From contig CACZBC010000017.1 in the NCBI GenBank assembly GCA_902779315.1, positions 1-64,000 on the forward strand: 64,000 nt of DNA, in the 5' to 3' direction. Below, piece by piece: positions 8,212 to 15,817 of this stretch. The stretch is from an uncultured Bacteroidales bacterium. GTDB lineage: Bacteria > Bacteroidota > Bacteroidia > Bacteroidales > Bacteroidaceae. The notes under the pieces were generated by a model. That model did no database searches, had not been told where the DNA came from, and was given only the letters and a program-made list of their open reading frames with translations. How positions within the stretch are numbered: position 1 is the stretch's first letter; each line of letters begins with the position of its first letter. The translations under genes and the position numbers were made by a program.

Positions 8212-9765
8212 ATGGCACAGCAAGAGGATGTTTTCAAGAAAATCGTGTCGCACTGCAAAGAGTACGGCTTCGTATTTCCCTCAAGTGATATTTACGACGG
8301 ACTGGGTGCCGTCTACGACTACGGACAGAACGGCGTTGAGCTGAAGAACAACATAAAGCAGTACTGGTGGCAAAGCATGGTGCTCCTGCACGAAAACATC
8401 GTGGGCATCGATGCCGCCATCTTCATGCACCCCACCACTTGGAAAGCGAGCGGACACGTTGACGCCTTCAACGACCCTCTCATTGATAATCGCGACTCGA
8501 AGAAGCGCTATCGTGCCGATGTGCTCATAGAAGAGCAGATGGCCAAGTACGAGGATAAGATCCAGAAGGAAATCGAGAAGGCTCAGAAACGCTTTGGCGA
8601 CAGCTTCGACGAAGCGAAGTTCCGTGCCACGAACGAGCGTGTCCTCGAGAATCAGAAGAAGTACGACGACCTGCATCACCGCTTCCAGGAGGTGATGAAC
8701 GCTCCTGGCGGTATCGACTTGGAAGGCATGAAGCAGATTATCCTCGACGAAGGAATCGTCTGCCCCATCAGCGGAACACGCAATTGGACTGATGTCCGTC
8801 AGTTCAACCTCATGTTCAAAACCGAAATGGGAAGTACTGCCGATGGTGCCTCCACCATATATCTTCGCCCCGAAACTGCGCAAGGCATCTTCGTCAACTA
8901 CCTCAACGTCCAGAAGACGGGCCGCATGAAGCTCCCCTTCGGCATTGCTCAGATAGGCAAGGCCTTCCGTAACGAAATCGTCGCTCGACAGTTCATCTTC
9001 CGTATGCGCGAGTTCGAGCAGATGGAGATGCAGTTCTTCATCCAGCCCGGAACAGAGCTCGATTGGTTCGCTAAATGGAAGGAAACGCGTATGAAATGGC
9101 ATCAAAACCTCGGTTTCGGCGCAGAAAACTACCGTTTCCACGACCATGACAAGCTCGCGCACTATGCCAATGCCGCTACGGATATCGAGTTCCGTATGCC
9201 ATTTGGCTTCAAGGAAGTGGAAGGCATACACAGCCGTACGAACTTCGACCTCTCGCAACATGCAAAATATAGCGGTAAGAAGATTGAATACTTCGACCCC
9301 GAAACGAACGAGAGCTACACGCCGTATGTCATCGAGACCTCAATCGGCGTGGACCGTATGTTCCTTTCCATCATGTGTCACAGCTACGAGGAACAGCTCC
9401 TTCCTGACGGTCAGACTCGTACTGTACTGCATCTTCCCGCAGCTCTCGCCCCTGTAAAACTCGCTGTGTTCCCGCTTACGAAGAAGGATGGAATGCCCGA
9501 AAAGGCTCAGGAAATCATCAACGAACTCCGCTTCCACTTCAATTGCAAGTACGAAGAGAAAGACCAGATAGGCAAACGCTACCGTCGAATGGATGCGATA
9601 GGATGTCCCTATTGCGTCACCGTCGATCAGCAAACGCTCGTGGACAACACAGTAACTCTGCGAGATCGCGACACGATGGAGCAACACAGAGTAGCCATCA
9701 GCGAACTGCGTAGTATCATAGAAGACAAGGTGAGCATCACCTCTCTCCTCAAGAAACTGCTCTAG
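8212..9765 (+). CDS. glyS: Glycyl-tRNA synthetase (alpha2 type)
   Basis: 517 residues, the length of the dimeric class II glycyl-tRNA synthetase. Seen: the N-terminal GFVFPSSDIYDGLGAVYDYGQNGVELKNNIK that defines this type; the large insertion around residues 100-180; YLRPETAQGIFVNYLN; motif 2 FRNEIVARQFIFRMREFEQMEMQFF; the motif 3 region GVDRMFLSI; and a C-terminal anticodon-binding domain from about residue 400 (LAPVKLAVFPL...). It charges tRNA-Gly in the cytoplasm. A lipoprotein gene follows after only 3 bp, so the two are probably cotranscribed. Confidence 0.98.
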   Translation: MAQQEDVFKKIVSHCKEYGFVFPSSDIYDGLGAVYDYGQNGVELKNNIKQYWWQSMVLLHENIVGIDAAIFMHPTTWKASGHVDAFNDPLIDNRDSKKRYRADVLIEEQMAKYEDKIQKEIEKAQKRFGDSFDEAKFRATNERVLENQKKYDDLHHRFQEVMNAPGGIDLEGMKQIILDEGIVCPISGTRNWTDVRQFNLMFKTEMGSTADGASTIYLRPETAQGIFVNYLNVQKTGRMKLPFGIAQIGKAFRNEIVARQFIFRMREFEQMEMQFFIQPGTELDWFAKWKETRMKWHQNLGFGAENYRFHDHDKLAHYANAATDIEFRMPFGFKEVEGIHSRTNFDLSQHAKYSGKKIEYFDPETNESYTPYVIETSIGVDRMFLSIMCHSYEEQLLPDGQTRTVLHLPAALAPVKLAVFPLTKKDGMPEKAQEIINELRFHFNCKYEEKDQIGKRYRRMDAIGCPYCVTVDQQTLVDNTVTLRDRDTMEQHRVAISELRSIIEDKVSITSLLKKLL

Positions 9766-9768
9766 AAA

Positions 9769-10431
9769 ATGAATTACAGACAGAAAGTTCTTCTCCTATT
9801 GCCAGCCATGTTGCTGTTCCTCCTTGCTTCTTGCAGAAGCAGCGAAGAGAACTATGACCCTCGACACGACTGGAAAGAACGCAATGCTCAATGGTTTGCC
9901 GAAGTGTATGACGCAGCCCAAGCCGAAATAGCTGCTGCCAAAGTGCAATATCCGAACGGTAACGATTGGGAAAAACACTGCGATTGGCGCATCTACAAGA
10001 CGCTCTTGAAGAGCCAAGATGTACAAGGCCCTGCCACAGACTACATCGTTTGCAAGATAAACGAACGTGGCGACGGAGACTGGAGCGCAGCCTATACGGA
10101 CAGCGTTCGCCTGTACTATCGTGCTTGGATCATGGATGAGAACTATCCCGAAAGCAAGACAAACATGAATGTCTTCAGCCAATCTTACTACGGAGACTTC
10201 AATAAGACAACCGCAGCACCACTTGCTATGCCCGTCATAGGCACAGTGGAAGGCTTCATGACTGCCATTCAATATATGGTGAAAGGCGATGATTGGGATG
10301 TCTACATCCCGCAACAGTTGGCATATAAGGATAACTCATCAGACGCCGTTCCTGCCTACAGTACCTTATTATATCGCCTTCGCATCGAACTCGTCCACAA
10401 GAGCGGAACAGGAATGCCTGGTTGGAGATAG
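9769..10431 (+). CDS. FKBP-type peptidyl-prolyl isomerase-like lipoprotein
   Basis: 220 residues with a lipoprotein signal (LLFLLASC). The C-terminal half shows the FKBP fold signature: VIGTVEGFMTAIQYMVKGDDWDVYIPQQLAYKDNSS, then VPAYSTLLYRLRIELV. Compared with canonical FKBPs, the loop after LAY is shortened and the usual Gly-rich stretch is replaced by DNSSDA, so activity cannot be assumed. Family knowledge: such lipoproteins assist folding of periplasmic or outer-membrane proteins. It starts 3 bp after glyS and converges on tyrA with a 19-bp gap and no clear terminator. Confidence 0.82.
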   Translation: MNYRQKVLLLLPAMLLFLLASCRSSEENYDPRHDWKERNAQWFAEVYDAAQAEIAAAKVQYPNGNDWEKHCDWRIYKTLLKSQDVQGPATDYIVCKINERGDGDWSAAYTDSVRLYYRAWIMDENYPESKTNMNVFSQSYYGDFNKTTAAPLAMPVIGTVEGFMTAIQYMVKGDDWDVYIPQQLAYKDNSSDAVPAYSTLLYRLRIELVHKSGTGMPGWR

Positions 10432-10450
10432 CCTTCCAGCGTGGTCTTCC

Positions 10451-11224
10451 CTATCGGATGTTGTTCCGAATCTTGGTGAGATAAGCGTTAAGCGCTTCCT
10501 CGTCGCGATTGTCGATAATCTGTATCAAATCCTTCAACTCGGAACGAATGCCTTCGACATGCGCTTTTGTGCGTGGGTTGAAGAGTATTTCGCGCAGGAG
10601 TGTGTCGTCTTCACTCAGGACTCCCTTCGCTATTGTCAAGTGTCGCTTGAATGTCGTACCTGGGGCATCTTGGTGCTTCATCACGGCTGAGAAGACGAAA
10701 GTGCTGACGAAAGGTACAGACAAACTGTATGCCATCGCCTCGTCATGCTCGTCGAAACTGTACTCATGAACGTTCAAGCCAAGCCTTCTGTAGAGGTCGA
10801 GGAAGAAGATTCGCCCCATATAATCGCCTTCGTTAATAACGATGGCGTTCTCCGAAGAGAGTGCTCCGAGGTTGGCAAACGTAGGCCCGAACATCGGATG
10901 GGTCGAGACGTAACGCATTCCTGTACTTTCATAGAAGTTTTTCAACCCGGTCTTCACGGAAGAAATGTCCGATATGATGCAATCTTTGGGCAGGCAGGGA
11001 ATGACTTGCTGGAAGACATCAATCGTGTATTTCAATGTGACGGCATTGATGACGAGCTCCGGCTTGAAGTCGCGTATCTCGTCGAGTGTCGTAAAACGCT
11101 GTGTGTTGTATAGGAAGCGCATACGCCTCGGGTCAATCTCATAGACGGCACATTCGTGGTCGAAGGACAAGACGTCCGTAAAGAACGAACCCATCTTGCC
11201 GGCTCCTAAAATAAGAATCTTCAT
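10451..11224 (-). CDS. tyrA: Prephenate dehydrogenase
   Basis: 257 residues. An N-terminal NAD-binding fold (MKILILGAGKMGSFFTDVLS, GxGKMG) is followed by ISDISSVKTGL, THPMFGPTFANLG and a helical C-terminal half, as in prephenate dehydrogenases. It converts prephenate to 4-hydroxyphenylpyruvate for tyrosine synthesis. It is the last gene of the aromatic operon; no chorismate mutase or ACT domain is fused, the mutase being carried by the preceding gene. 50 bp separate it from that gene, and this gap holds a degenerate REP-like element (11243-11273). Confidence 0.93.
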   Translation of the reverse strand: MKILILGAGKMGSFFTDVLSFDHECAVYEIDPRRMRFLYNTQRFTTLDEIRDFKPELVINAVTLKYTIDVFQQVIPCLPKDCIISDISSVKTGLKNFYESTGMRYVSTHPMFGPTFANLGALSSENAIVINEGDYMGRIFFLDLYRRLGLNVHEYSFDEHDEAMAYSLSVPFVSTFVFSAVMKHQDAPGTTFKRHLTIAKGVLSEDDTLLREILFNPRTKAHVEGIRSELKDLIQIIDNRDEEALNAYLTKIRNNIR

Positions 11225-11242
11225 ATTATTGCTGTTTGAGAT

Positions 11243-11273
11243 GCTCCACCAAAAGGGGAGCGGGGAAGGGGCT
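11243..11273. repeat. Degenerate copy of the GC-rich REP-like element
   Basis: GCTCCACCAAAAGGGGAGCG followed by GGGAAGGGGCT is a decayed version of the element at 24054-24085 and 24164-24195. Like the copy at 24164-24195, it abuts the stop codon of the upstream gene (stop at 11275-11277). Confidence 0.7.
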
Positions 11274-11274
11274 T

Positions 11275-12339
11275 TTACTTGTTGATTATCTCCATTTGCT
11301 GTCGAACGCTCTCTTCATGAATGTTCTCGAAGATGCTCTTGATGCAGTCTCTGCCAATGCCGAGCAGCGAACCTTGTGCACCTCGCTTGTCAAGAATCTC
11401 GCTGTAACGGCGTGTCTGTACGACCGTCATACCCACTTCTTTCTTGTATTCACCGATGTTGCGGCAGATTTTCATGCGTTTGGCAAGCAGTTCGATGAGT
11501 TCGTCGTCGAGCACATCTATTTCGTGTCGGTAGTCTTTGAGTTTGTCGGTATGTTCCTTCGTGTCACGGAAAACGAGGCGCGACACGATAAAGTCGAGCA
11601 CATCGGGTGTCACTTGTTGCGACGCATCACTCCAAGCTTTGTCGGGATTGCAATGGCTCTCGACCATGAGACCGTCCAAACCCATATCCAATGCCTCTTG
11701 ACAAAGCGAAGCAATCAGGTCGCGACGTCCGCTAATGTGGCTTGGATCGCACACGACAGGCAGTTCCGGAAGGCGACGCTTCAGCTCGATTGGTATCTGC
11801 CACATCGGTTCGTTGCGATACAACTTCTTTTCATAACTGCTGAAACCCCTGTGAATAGCACCAAGTTTCTCTATGCCGGCACCATTTATGCGCAGCAAAG
11901 CGCCAATCCACAACTCGAGGTCGGGGTTAACGGGGTTCTTGACGAGCACCGTCGCATCTGTGCCTTTCAGGGCATCTGCCAGTTCTTGTACGGCAAAGGG
12001 ATTGGCTGTGGTGCGGGCTCCAATCCAGAGAATGTCGATTCCATACTTGAGAGCCAGTTCAACGTGCTTGGGTGTGGCGACTTCCGTAGCTGTAAGCATG
12101 CCCGTTTCCTCCTTTACTTGTTTCATCCAAGGAAGTGCCGGTTCGCCATGTCCTTCAAAGCCTCCGGGCTTTGTTCGCGGTTTCCAAACACCGGCGCGGA
12201 ATATGTGGCAGCCTTTTCCGGCAAGTTGTTTGGCTGTAGTCATCACTTGTTCTTCTGTCTCAGCACTGCAAGGACCGGCAATGATGAAAGCTCGTTCCTG
12301 GTCGCTTGGCAGGTTCAGGGGTTTTAGTTGGAGTTCCAT
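11275..12339 (-). CDS. Bifunctional DAHP synthase / chorismate mutase
   Basis: Start taken at MELQLKPLNLPSDQERAF (12339); upstream in-frame codons overlap the preceding gene and do not look like this family. 354 residues. Residues ~1-260 are a KDO8P-type DAHP synthase barrel (FIIAGPCSAETEEQV, FRAGVWKPRTKPGGFEG, VCDPSHISGRRDL, DGLMVESHCNPD). The last ~85 residues are an AroQ chorismate mutase helix bundle (YRHEIDVLDDELIELLAKRMKICRNIGEYKK). It therefore supplies both the first shikimate step and the branch to prephenate. Fusion in this order is common in Bacteroidetes and Bacillus-type enzymes. Confidence 0.94.
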   Translation of the reverse strand: MELQLKPLNLPSDQERAFIIAGPCSAETEEQVMTTAKQLAGKGCHIFRAGVWKPRTKPGGFEGHGEPALPWMKQVKEETGMLTATEVATPKHVELALKYGIDILWIGARTTANPFAVQELADALKGTDATVLVKNPVNPDLELWIGALLRINGAGIEKLGAIHRGFSSYEKKLYRNEPMWQIPIELKRRLPELPVVCDPSHISGRRDLIASLCQEALDMGLDGLMVESHCNPDKAWSDASQQVTPDVLDFIVSRLVFRDTKEHTDKLKDYRHEIDVLDDELIELLAKRMKICRNIGEYKKEVGMTVVQTRRYSEILDKRGAQGSLLGIGRDCIKSIFENIHEESVRQQMEIINK

Positions 12340-12362
12340 ATTATATAATGTATTGTTATCCG

Positions 12363-13421
12363 TTATCTCATGTACTGTTCGTGGGAATGGTCTGTAACGA
12401 CGCTGGTGTCGCCGATACTCAGGTTCCAAAGGATGCCGTCACCGCCTTCCTCGGCTGCATCGAGGATAACATTTTCCTCAACAGCATTGTGGCGATACAT
12501 TCCGGCATTCATGGAGACGACGCTCGAATTGAAGCGTCCGGTGCTCTTGAACACGGTATGTCTCTTTTGCTTGTTGTTGTACCAATAGGCAAAGCAGTGG
12601 TCGTAGAAGCTGCGTCCGCCGTGGCTGAGGAAACCGACGGCAAACTGGTCGCTATAGCAGAAGTTGTACCAGTTGTTTTCCTGCTCGTCGATGAAGCCGC
12701 AACTGCTTTCGTAGTGTTCATCCGAGTTGTAGTAGAGTGGGTGGATATTGCGGAGACTGTTGCCTGCGGAGCGAAGGAGGACGCCCACGTGCACACCGCC
12801 TATGCGCATGTTTGTCAGGGTGTTGTCGAACCCCTCTACAAGCACGCCGATGCAGTCGGGCTTTTTGTTGCCCGTGATATTCGTGTCGGAGATGTCGCTG
12901 TCGGATGAGCCGTTGTTTGCTCCATGCTTGATGTGTATGCCGATTGTCGTGTTCTTGATGGACGTTTGCCGAATGGCTGTTTCGCGTCCGCTGTCGATGG
13001 AGATGCCTTTTGCTATGCCTCTGCCGTCGATGACGCCGCCTTTCAGGTAGTAGTTGCTGCCGGGCGTGGAGATCTTGTTGGCGGGGTCTTTGCCTCCGAG
13101 ACGTATCATGGCCTCCTCGCTGGCCCAGTCTTCTGCAGCCCGTATAATGGCGAAGTTCGAGAGTTCGAGTGCGACGCTCTTCTGCGGGTCGGCAGGTGTG
13201 AGGATGGGTTTGCTGATGATGTATACGCCGTCGGGAAAGTAGATAGTGCGGTTGGGGTGCGTGTCGATGATGCGCTGAATGTCATCGCTGACATCTTTCC
13301 CTGTTTCCGCTTTAATGTAATCGGTGACGACGACGTAGCCTCTCTCGGAGGTCTTACGAGCGAGCAATGTTGCGGGCATTGCCAAGAGCAGGGTGAGGAG
13401 GAGCAGTAACTTGTGATTCAT
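12363..13421 (-). CDS. Secreted pectate-lyase-fold protein inside the aromatic operon
   Basis: Start at MNHKLLLLLTLLLAMPATLLARK (13421), which gives a clear signal peptide. 352 residues. DVSDDIQRIIDTHPNRTIYFPDGVYIISKPI is the N-terminal motif of the pectate lyase superfamily/GH55 right-handed beta-helix, followed by helix-like repeats (IKNTTIGIHIKHGANN, DISDTNITGNKKP). Its ATG overlaps the TGA of the preceding aminotransferase (ATGA), so translation is probably coupled, and the DAHP synthase starts 23 bp after its stop. I see no catalytic signature that fixes a substrate. A secreted beta-helix protein between two cytoplasmic aromatic enzymes is odd. Confidence 0.8.
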   Translation of the reverse strand: MNHKLLLLLTLLLAMPATLLARKTSERGYVVVTDYIKAETGKDVSDDIQRIIDTHPNRTIYFPDGVYIISKPILTPADPQKSVALELSNFAIIRAAEDWASEEAMIRLGGKDPANKISTPGSNYYLKGGVIDGRGIAKGISIDSGRETAIRQTSIKNTTIGIHIKHGANNGSSDSDISDTNITGNKKPDCIGVLVEGFDNTLTNMRIGGVHVGVLLRSAGNSLRNIHPLYYNSDEHYESSCGFIDEQENNWYNFCYSDQFAVGFLSHGGRSFYDHCFAYWYNNKQKRHTVFKSTGRFNSSVVSMNAGMYRHNAVEENVILDAAEEGGDGILWNLSIGDTSVVTDHSHEQYMR

Positions 13422-14608
13422 GGTTTTATGTTGATTTCCTTGATGCGTTGAAGCGCTTCGGCAAACTTGTCTTCCTTGGCGCAAAGGCTGATGCGAATGT
13501 AGCGTTTGCCGTTACTTCCAAAGATGAAGCCGGGCGTGATGAACACTCTTGCTTCATGAAGAACCTTTTCCGTGAGTTCCTCTACATCATTATATTTGTC
13601 AGGGATGCGTCCCCAAAGGAACATGCCGGTTTGCTGCGGGTCGAACTGACACTCGAGGAGTCGCATGATTTCCTCGGCCAAGCGACGTCTTCCGGCATAG
13701 ATATCCACATTAGCAAGCCTGTGCCAAAGGTCGGTGTTGTCGTATGCTTTGGCTGCTGCAAGCTGCAGGGCGCGGAAAGTTCCGCTGTCAACATTACTTT
13801 TTACCTTCAGTATCCAGCTTACGAACTGAGCGTTGGTGGCCAACATACCTACTCGCCAGCCCGGCATATTATGGCTCTTCGACATCGAATTGAACTCGAT
13901 GCAGCACTCTTTGGCACGCGGAATCTGCAAGATTGAAAGCCTTTCCCCCTCATTTAGGATGAAGCTGTAGGGATTGTCATTTACCACGATGATGTTGTGA
14001 CGAAGGGCAAAGTCGACGAGTCGCTCGTATGTCTCGCGTCTTGCCCTTGCCCCAGTCGGCATGTTCGGGTAGTTTGTCCACATCAGTTTCACGCGGCTGA
14101 GGTCCATCTTCTCGAGCTGCTCGAAGTCGGGCTGCCAGTCGTTTTCGGGCAGGAGGTCGTAGTTGACGATCTTCGCGCCAAGCAGTTTCGAGAGACTTGT
14201 ATAGGTAGGATAGCCGGGATTGGGCACAAGAACTTCATCTCCGACGTTGACAAACGCCAAAGTTACATGCAGGATGCCTTCCTTGCTTCCTATGAGAGGT
14301 TGAATCTCGCTGTTTGGGTCGAGCTCGACACCATACCAGCGTTTGTAGAAACCGCTCATTGCCCGACGCAACTCGGGGATGCCTATCGTGGGCTGATAGC
14401 CGTGAGCCGTGGGCTTCCTCGCTTCCTCGCAGAGTGTTTCGACTGTTTCGGGCGAGGGAGGCATATCTGGACTACCGATGGCGAGGCTGATGACGTCCTT
14501 TCCTTCGGCGTTCATCGCGGCCACTTCCTTCAGCTTGCGACTGAAATAGTATTCGTTGACGTCGGCCAATCTGTCTGCCGGCTTGATGCTAAATGCTTTG
14601 TTTTCCAT
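13418..14608 (-). CDS. PLP aminotransferase (class I/II), probable aromatic-pathway transaminase
   Basis: Start at MENKAFSIKPADRLADVNEYYFSRKL (14608); 396 residues. Fold type I aminotransferase signatures: SLAIGSPDMPPSPETV, GYQPTIGIPELRRAM, PNPGYPTY, WTNYPNMPTGA and the PLP-lysine segment FNSMSKSHNMPGWRVGML, which resembles LL-diaminopimelate and aspartate aminotransferase relatives. Between pheA (20-bp overlap upstream) and the DAHP synthase, it probably transaminates phenylpyruvate/hydroxyphenylpyruvate or prephenate; this substrate is inferred from context only. The downstream pectate-lyase-fold gene starts within its stop codon. Confidence 0.9.
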   Translation of the reverse strand: MENKAFSIKPADRLADVNEYYFSRKLKEVAAMNAEGKDVISLAIGSPDMPPSPETVETLCEEARKPTAHGYQPTIGIPELRRAMSGFYKRWYGVELDPNSEIQPLIGSKEGILHVTLAFVNVGDEVLVPNPGYPTYTSLSKLLGAKIVNYDLLPENDWQPDFEQLEKMDLSRVKLMWTNYPNMPTGARARRETYERLVDFALRHNIIVVNDNPYSFILNEGERLSILQIPRAKECCIEFNSMSKSHNMPGWRVGMLATNAQFVSWILKVKSNVDSGTFRALQLAAAKAYDNTDLWHRLANVDIYAGRRRLAEEIMRLLECQFDPQQTGMFLWGRIPDKYNDVEELTEKVLHEARVFITPGFIFGSNGKRYIRISLCAKEDKFAEALQRIKEINIKP

Positions 14609-15431
14609 CTTCGTATATGCCAAGTTGTTTGAGTTCGCGGGTAAGCGGAGTGATTGCGTTGAGAGCCTGACGGTACCGTTTCTCATCGTTAAACGAGAGG
14701 TCGATGTAGAACATGTATTGCCACTCTTGACCGATAATGGGCAAACTTTGAATTTTAGTCAGGTTGAGTTTATAGAATGAGAGGACTGACAGGATTGCGC
14801 TCAGGCTGCCTTCTTCGTGGGGAAGCGTGAAGACGAGGCTGGCTTTGTCGATATGACGGGTACTTCGAATGGCCTGAGCCTTCTCGGGTTGGGCGAGGAC
14901 GAGGAAGCGTGTGAAGTTGTGTTTGTTTGTCTCGATGCCCTCTTGCAGCACTTTCATTCCGTAGATGTCGGCTGCGTCTCGATGGCAGATGGCAGCGTGT
15001 CCGTGCCTGCGTTCACGGCTGATGTCGGCTGCGGCCCCTGCTGTATCGACTGTTTCGACCTTCTTAAACTCAGGATGACGCGAGAGAAACTGGCGACATT
15101 GCATGAGTGCGACGGGATGGGAGTTCACCTCGGTGATGTCTTTCCAGTCCTCATCCGGCAGGCACATGATGCTGTGCTTGATGCGGAGCTTGTGTTCGCC
15201 CACTATCGTCATACCGCTCTCTCGCAGAAGTTCGTAGTTGTGGAGCAGACTGCCGGCTATCGTGTTCTCTATCGCCATGAGTCCCAGCAGGTCTTTCTCC
15301 GCTTTGAGTCGTGCGAACATCTCTTCGAAAGTGTCGCAGCAAACCAGTTCAACCTGCTCGCCCTCGAAGAAGCGATGGGCGGCAATATCGTGGAAACTGC
15401 CTTCGATGCCTTGTATTGCTATCCGTTTCAT
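14589..15431 (-). CDS. pheA: Prephenate dehydratase with ACT domain
   Basis: Start at MKRIAIQGIEGSFHDIAAHRFF (15431); 280 residues. The dehydratase domain shows EGSFHDIAA, MAIENTIAGSLLHNY, the SHPVALMQC stretch and the catalytic HNFTRFLVL. The C-terminal ACT domain (HIDKASLVFTLPHEEGSLSAIL...) has KIQSLPI where many bacterial enzymes have the Phe-binding ESRP motif. It makes phenylpyruvate from prephenate. No chorismate mutase is fused. First structural gene of the aromatic operon, preceded by a Phe/Tyr leader peptide and an attenuator hairpin. Confidence 0.95.
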   Translation of the reverse strand: MKRIAIQGIEGSFHDIAAHRFFEGEQVELVCCDTFEEMFARLKAEKDLLGLMAIENTIAGSLLHNYELLRESGMTIVGEHKLRIKHSIMCLPDEDWKDITEVNSHPVALMQCRQFLSRHPEFKKVETVDTAGAAADISRERRHGHAAICHRDAADIYGMKVLQEGIETNKHNFTRFLVLAQPEKAQAIRSTRHIDKASLVFTLPHEEGSLSAILSVLSFYKLNLTKIQSLPIIGQEWQYMFYIDLSFNDEKRYRQALNAITPLTRELKQLGIYEDGKQSI

Positions 15432-15452
15432 CCTGTTGTGTCTGTTATACCA

Positions 15453-15485
15453 AAACATCCCGCTCGGTTTCTGAGCGGGATGTTT
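15453..15485 (-). terminator. Attenuator hairpin of the aromatic operon
   Basis: A perfect 13-bp inverted repeat (15485-15473 with 15465-15453) with a 7-nt loop precedes a short T run (GTTTTGG) on the minus strand, 22 bp before the pheA ATG. Its 5' arm contains CCCGCT, which can instead pair with AGCGGG at 15535-15530, just after the leader-peptide stop, so an antiterminator is possible. With the Phe/Tyr-rich leader it reads as a ribosome-mediated attenuator. Confidence 0.8.
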
Positions 15486-15540
15486 CGATATGTTTTTCTT
15501 GTTATACCTTATTTATATATATACGACGACCCGCTTCACT

Positions 15541-15600
15541 TCATTTGCTAAAGTAAAAGTAATAGTAAAAGCCGAAATAGCGATTGCTGCTGTGAGTCAT
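15541..15600 (-). CDS. pheL: Phe/Tyr leader peptide of the aromatic operon
   Basis: A 19-codon ORF starting with ATG at 15600: MTHSSNRYFGFYYYFYFSK, then TGA. Ten consecutive codons (8-17) hold five Tyr and four Phe, which is very unlikely by chance. It starts ~13 nt after the predicted transcription start and ends 56 nt before the 13-bp terminator stem. By analogy with E. coli pheL/trpL, ribosome stalling at these codons when charged tRNA-Phe or tRNA-Tyr is scarce would expose AGCGGG (15535-15530) and prevent the terminator. The symbol is used by analogy of role, not homology. Confidence 0.85.
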   Translation of the reverse strand: MTHSSNRYFGFYYYFYFSK

Positions 15601-15619
15601 CTTTCTTCGTTTTTCGATG

Positions 15620-15651
15620 CAAAGGTAATACAATTCTGTTTTTCTGCCAAA
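15620..15651 (-). promoter_or_regulatory. Promoter of the aromatic operon
   Basis: On the minus strand TTTG (15651-15648), a 20-bp spacer, then TACCTTTG (15627-15620) match the Bacteroidetes consensus exactly. Start is expected near 15613, so the leader peptide has a very short 5' UTR. Confidence 0.85.
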
Positions 15652-15707
15652 CGAATGCCGAATTATTTTTTAAAATGGTGTAAAAAAAAAGATATGCAGT
15701 CACGATT

Positions 15708-15817
15708 GCAAACGTAACACTATACAAATGCAAACGTAACACTAGTCGTTTGCAATCGTCGCACTAGTCATTTGCAATCGTCACGTTAGTCGTTTGCAAT
15801 CGTCACACTAGTCGTTC
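15708..15817. repeat. 22-bp tandem repeat array B (ACTAGT type)
   Basis: Five perfectly spaced 22-bp units start at 15708, 15730, 15752, 15774 and 15796, each GCAA(A/T)CGT(C/A)(A/G)C... followed by ACTAGT or a variant and then mostly TCGTTT. The last unit overlaps the first two bases of the BASS gene's stop codon (15816-15818). The array ends ~57 bp upstream of the aromatic operon -33 element. Confidence 0.9.

Noticed and set aside
15548..15742. 64-codon frame upstream of pheA ending in a run of Leu
   Set aside because: It begins before the predicted transcription start and is out of frame with the Phe/Tyr leader, which fits the promoter, stop and hairpin.
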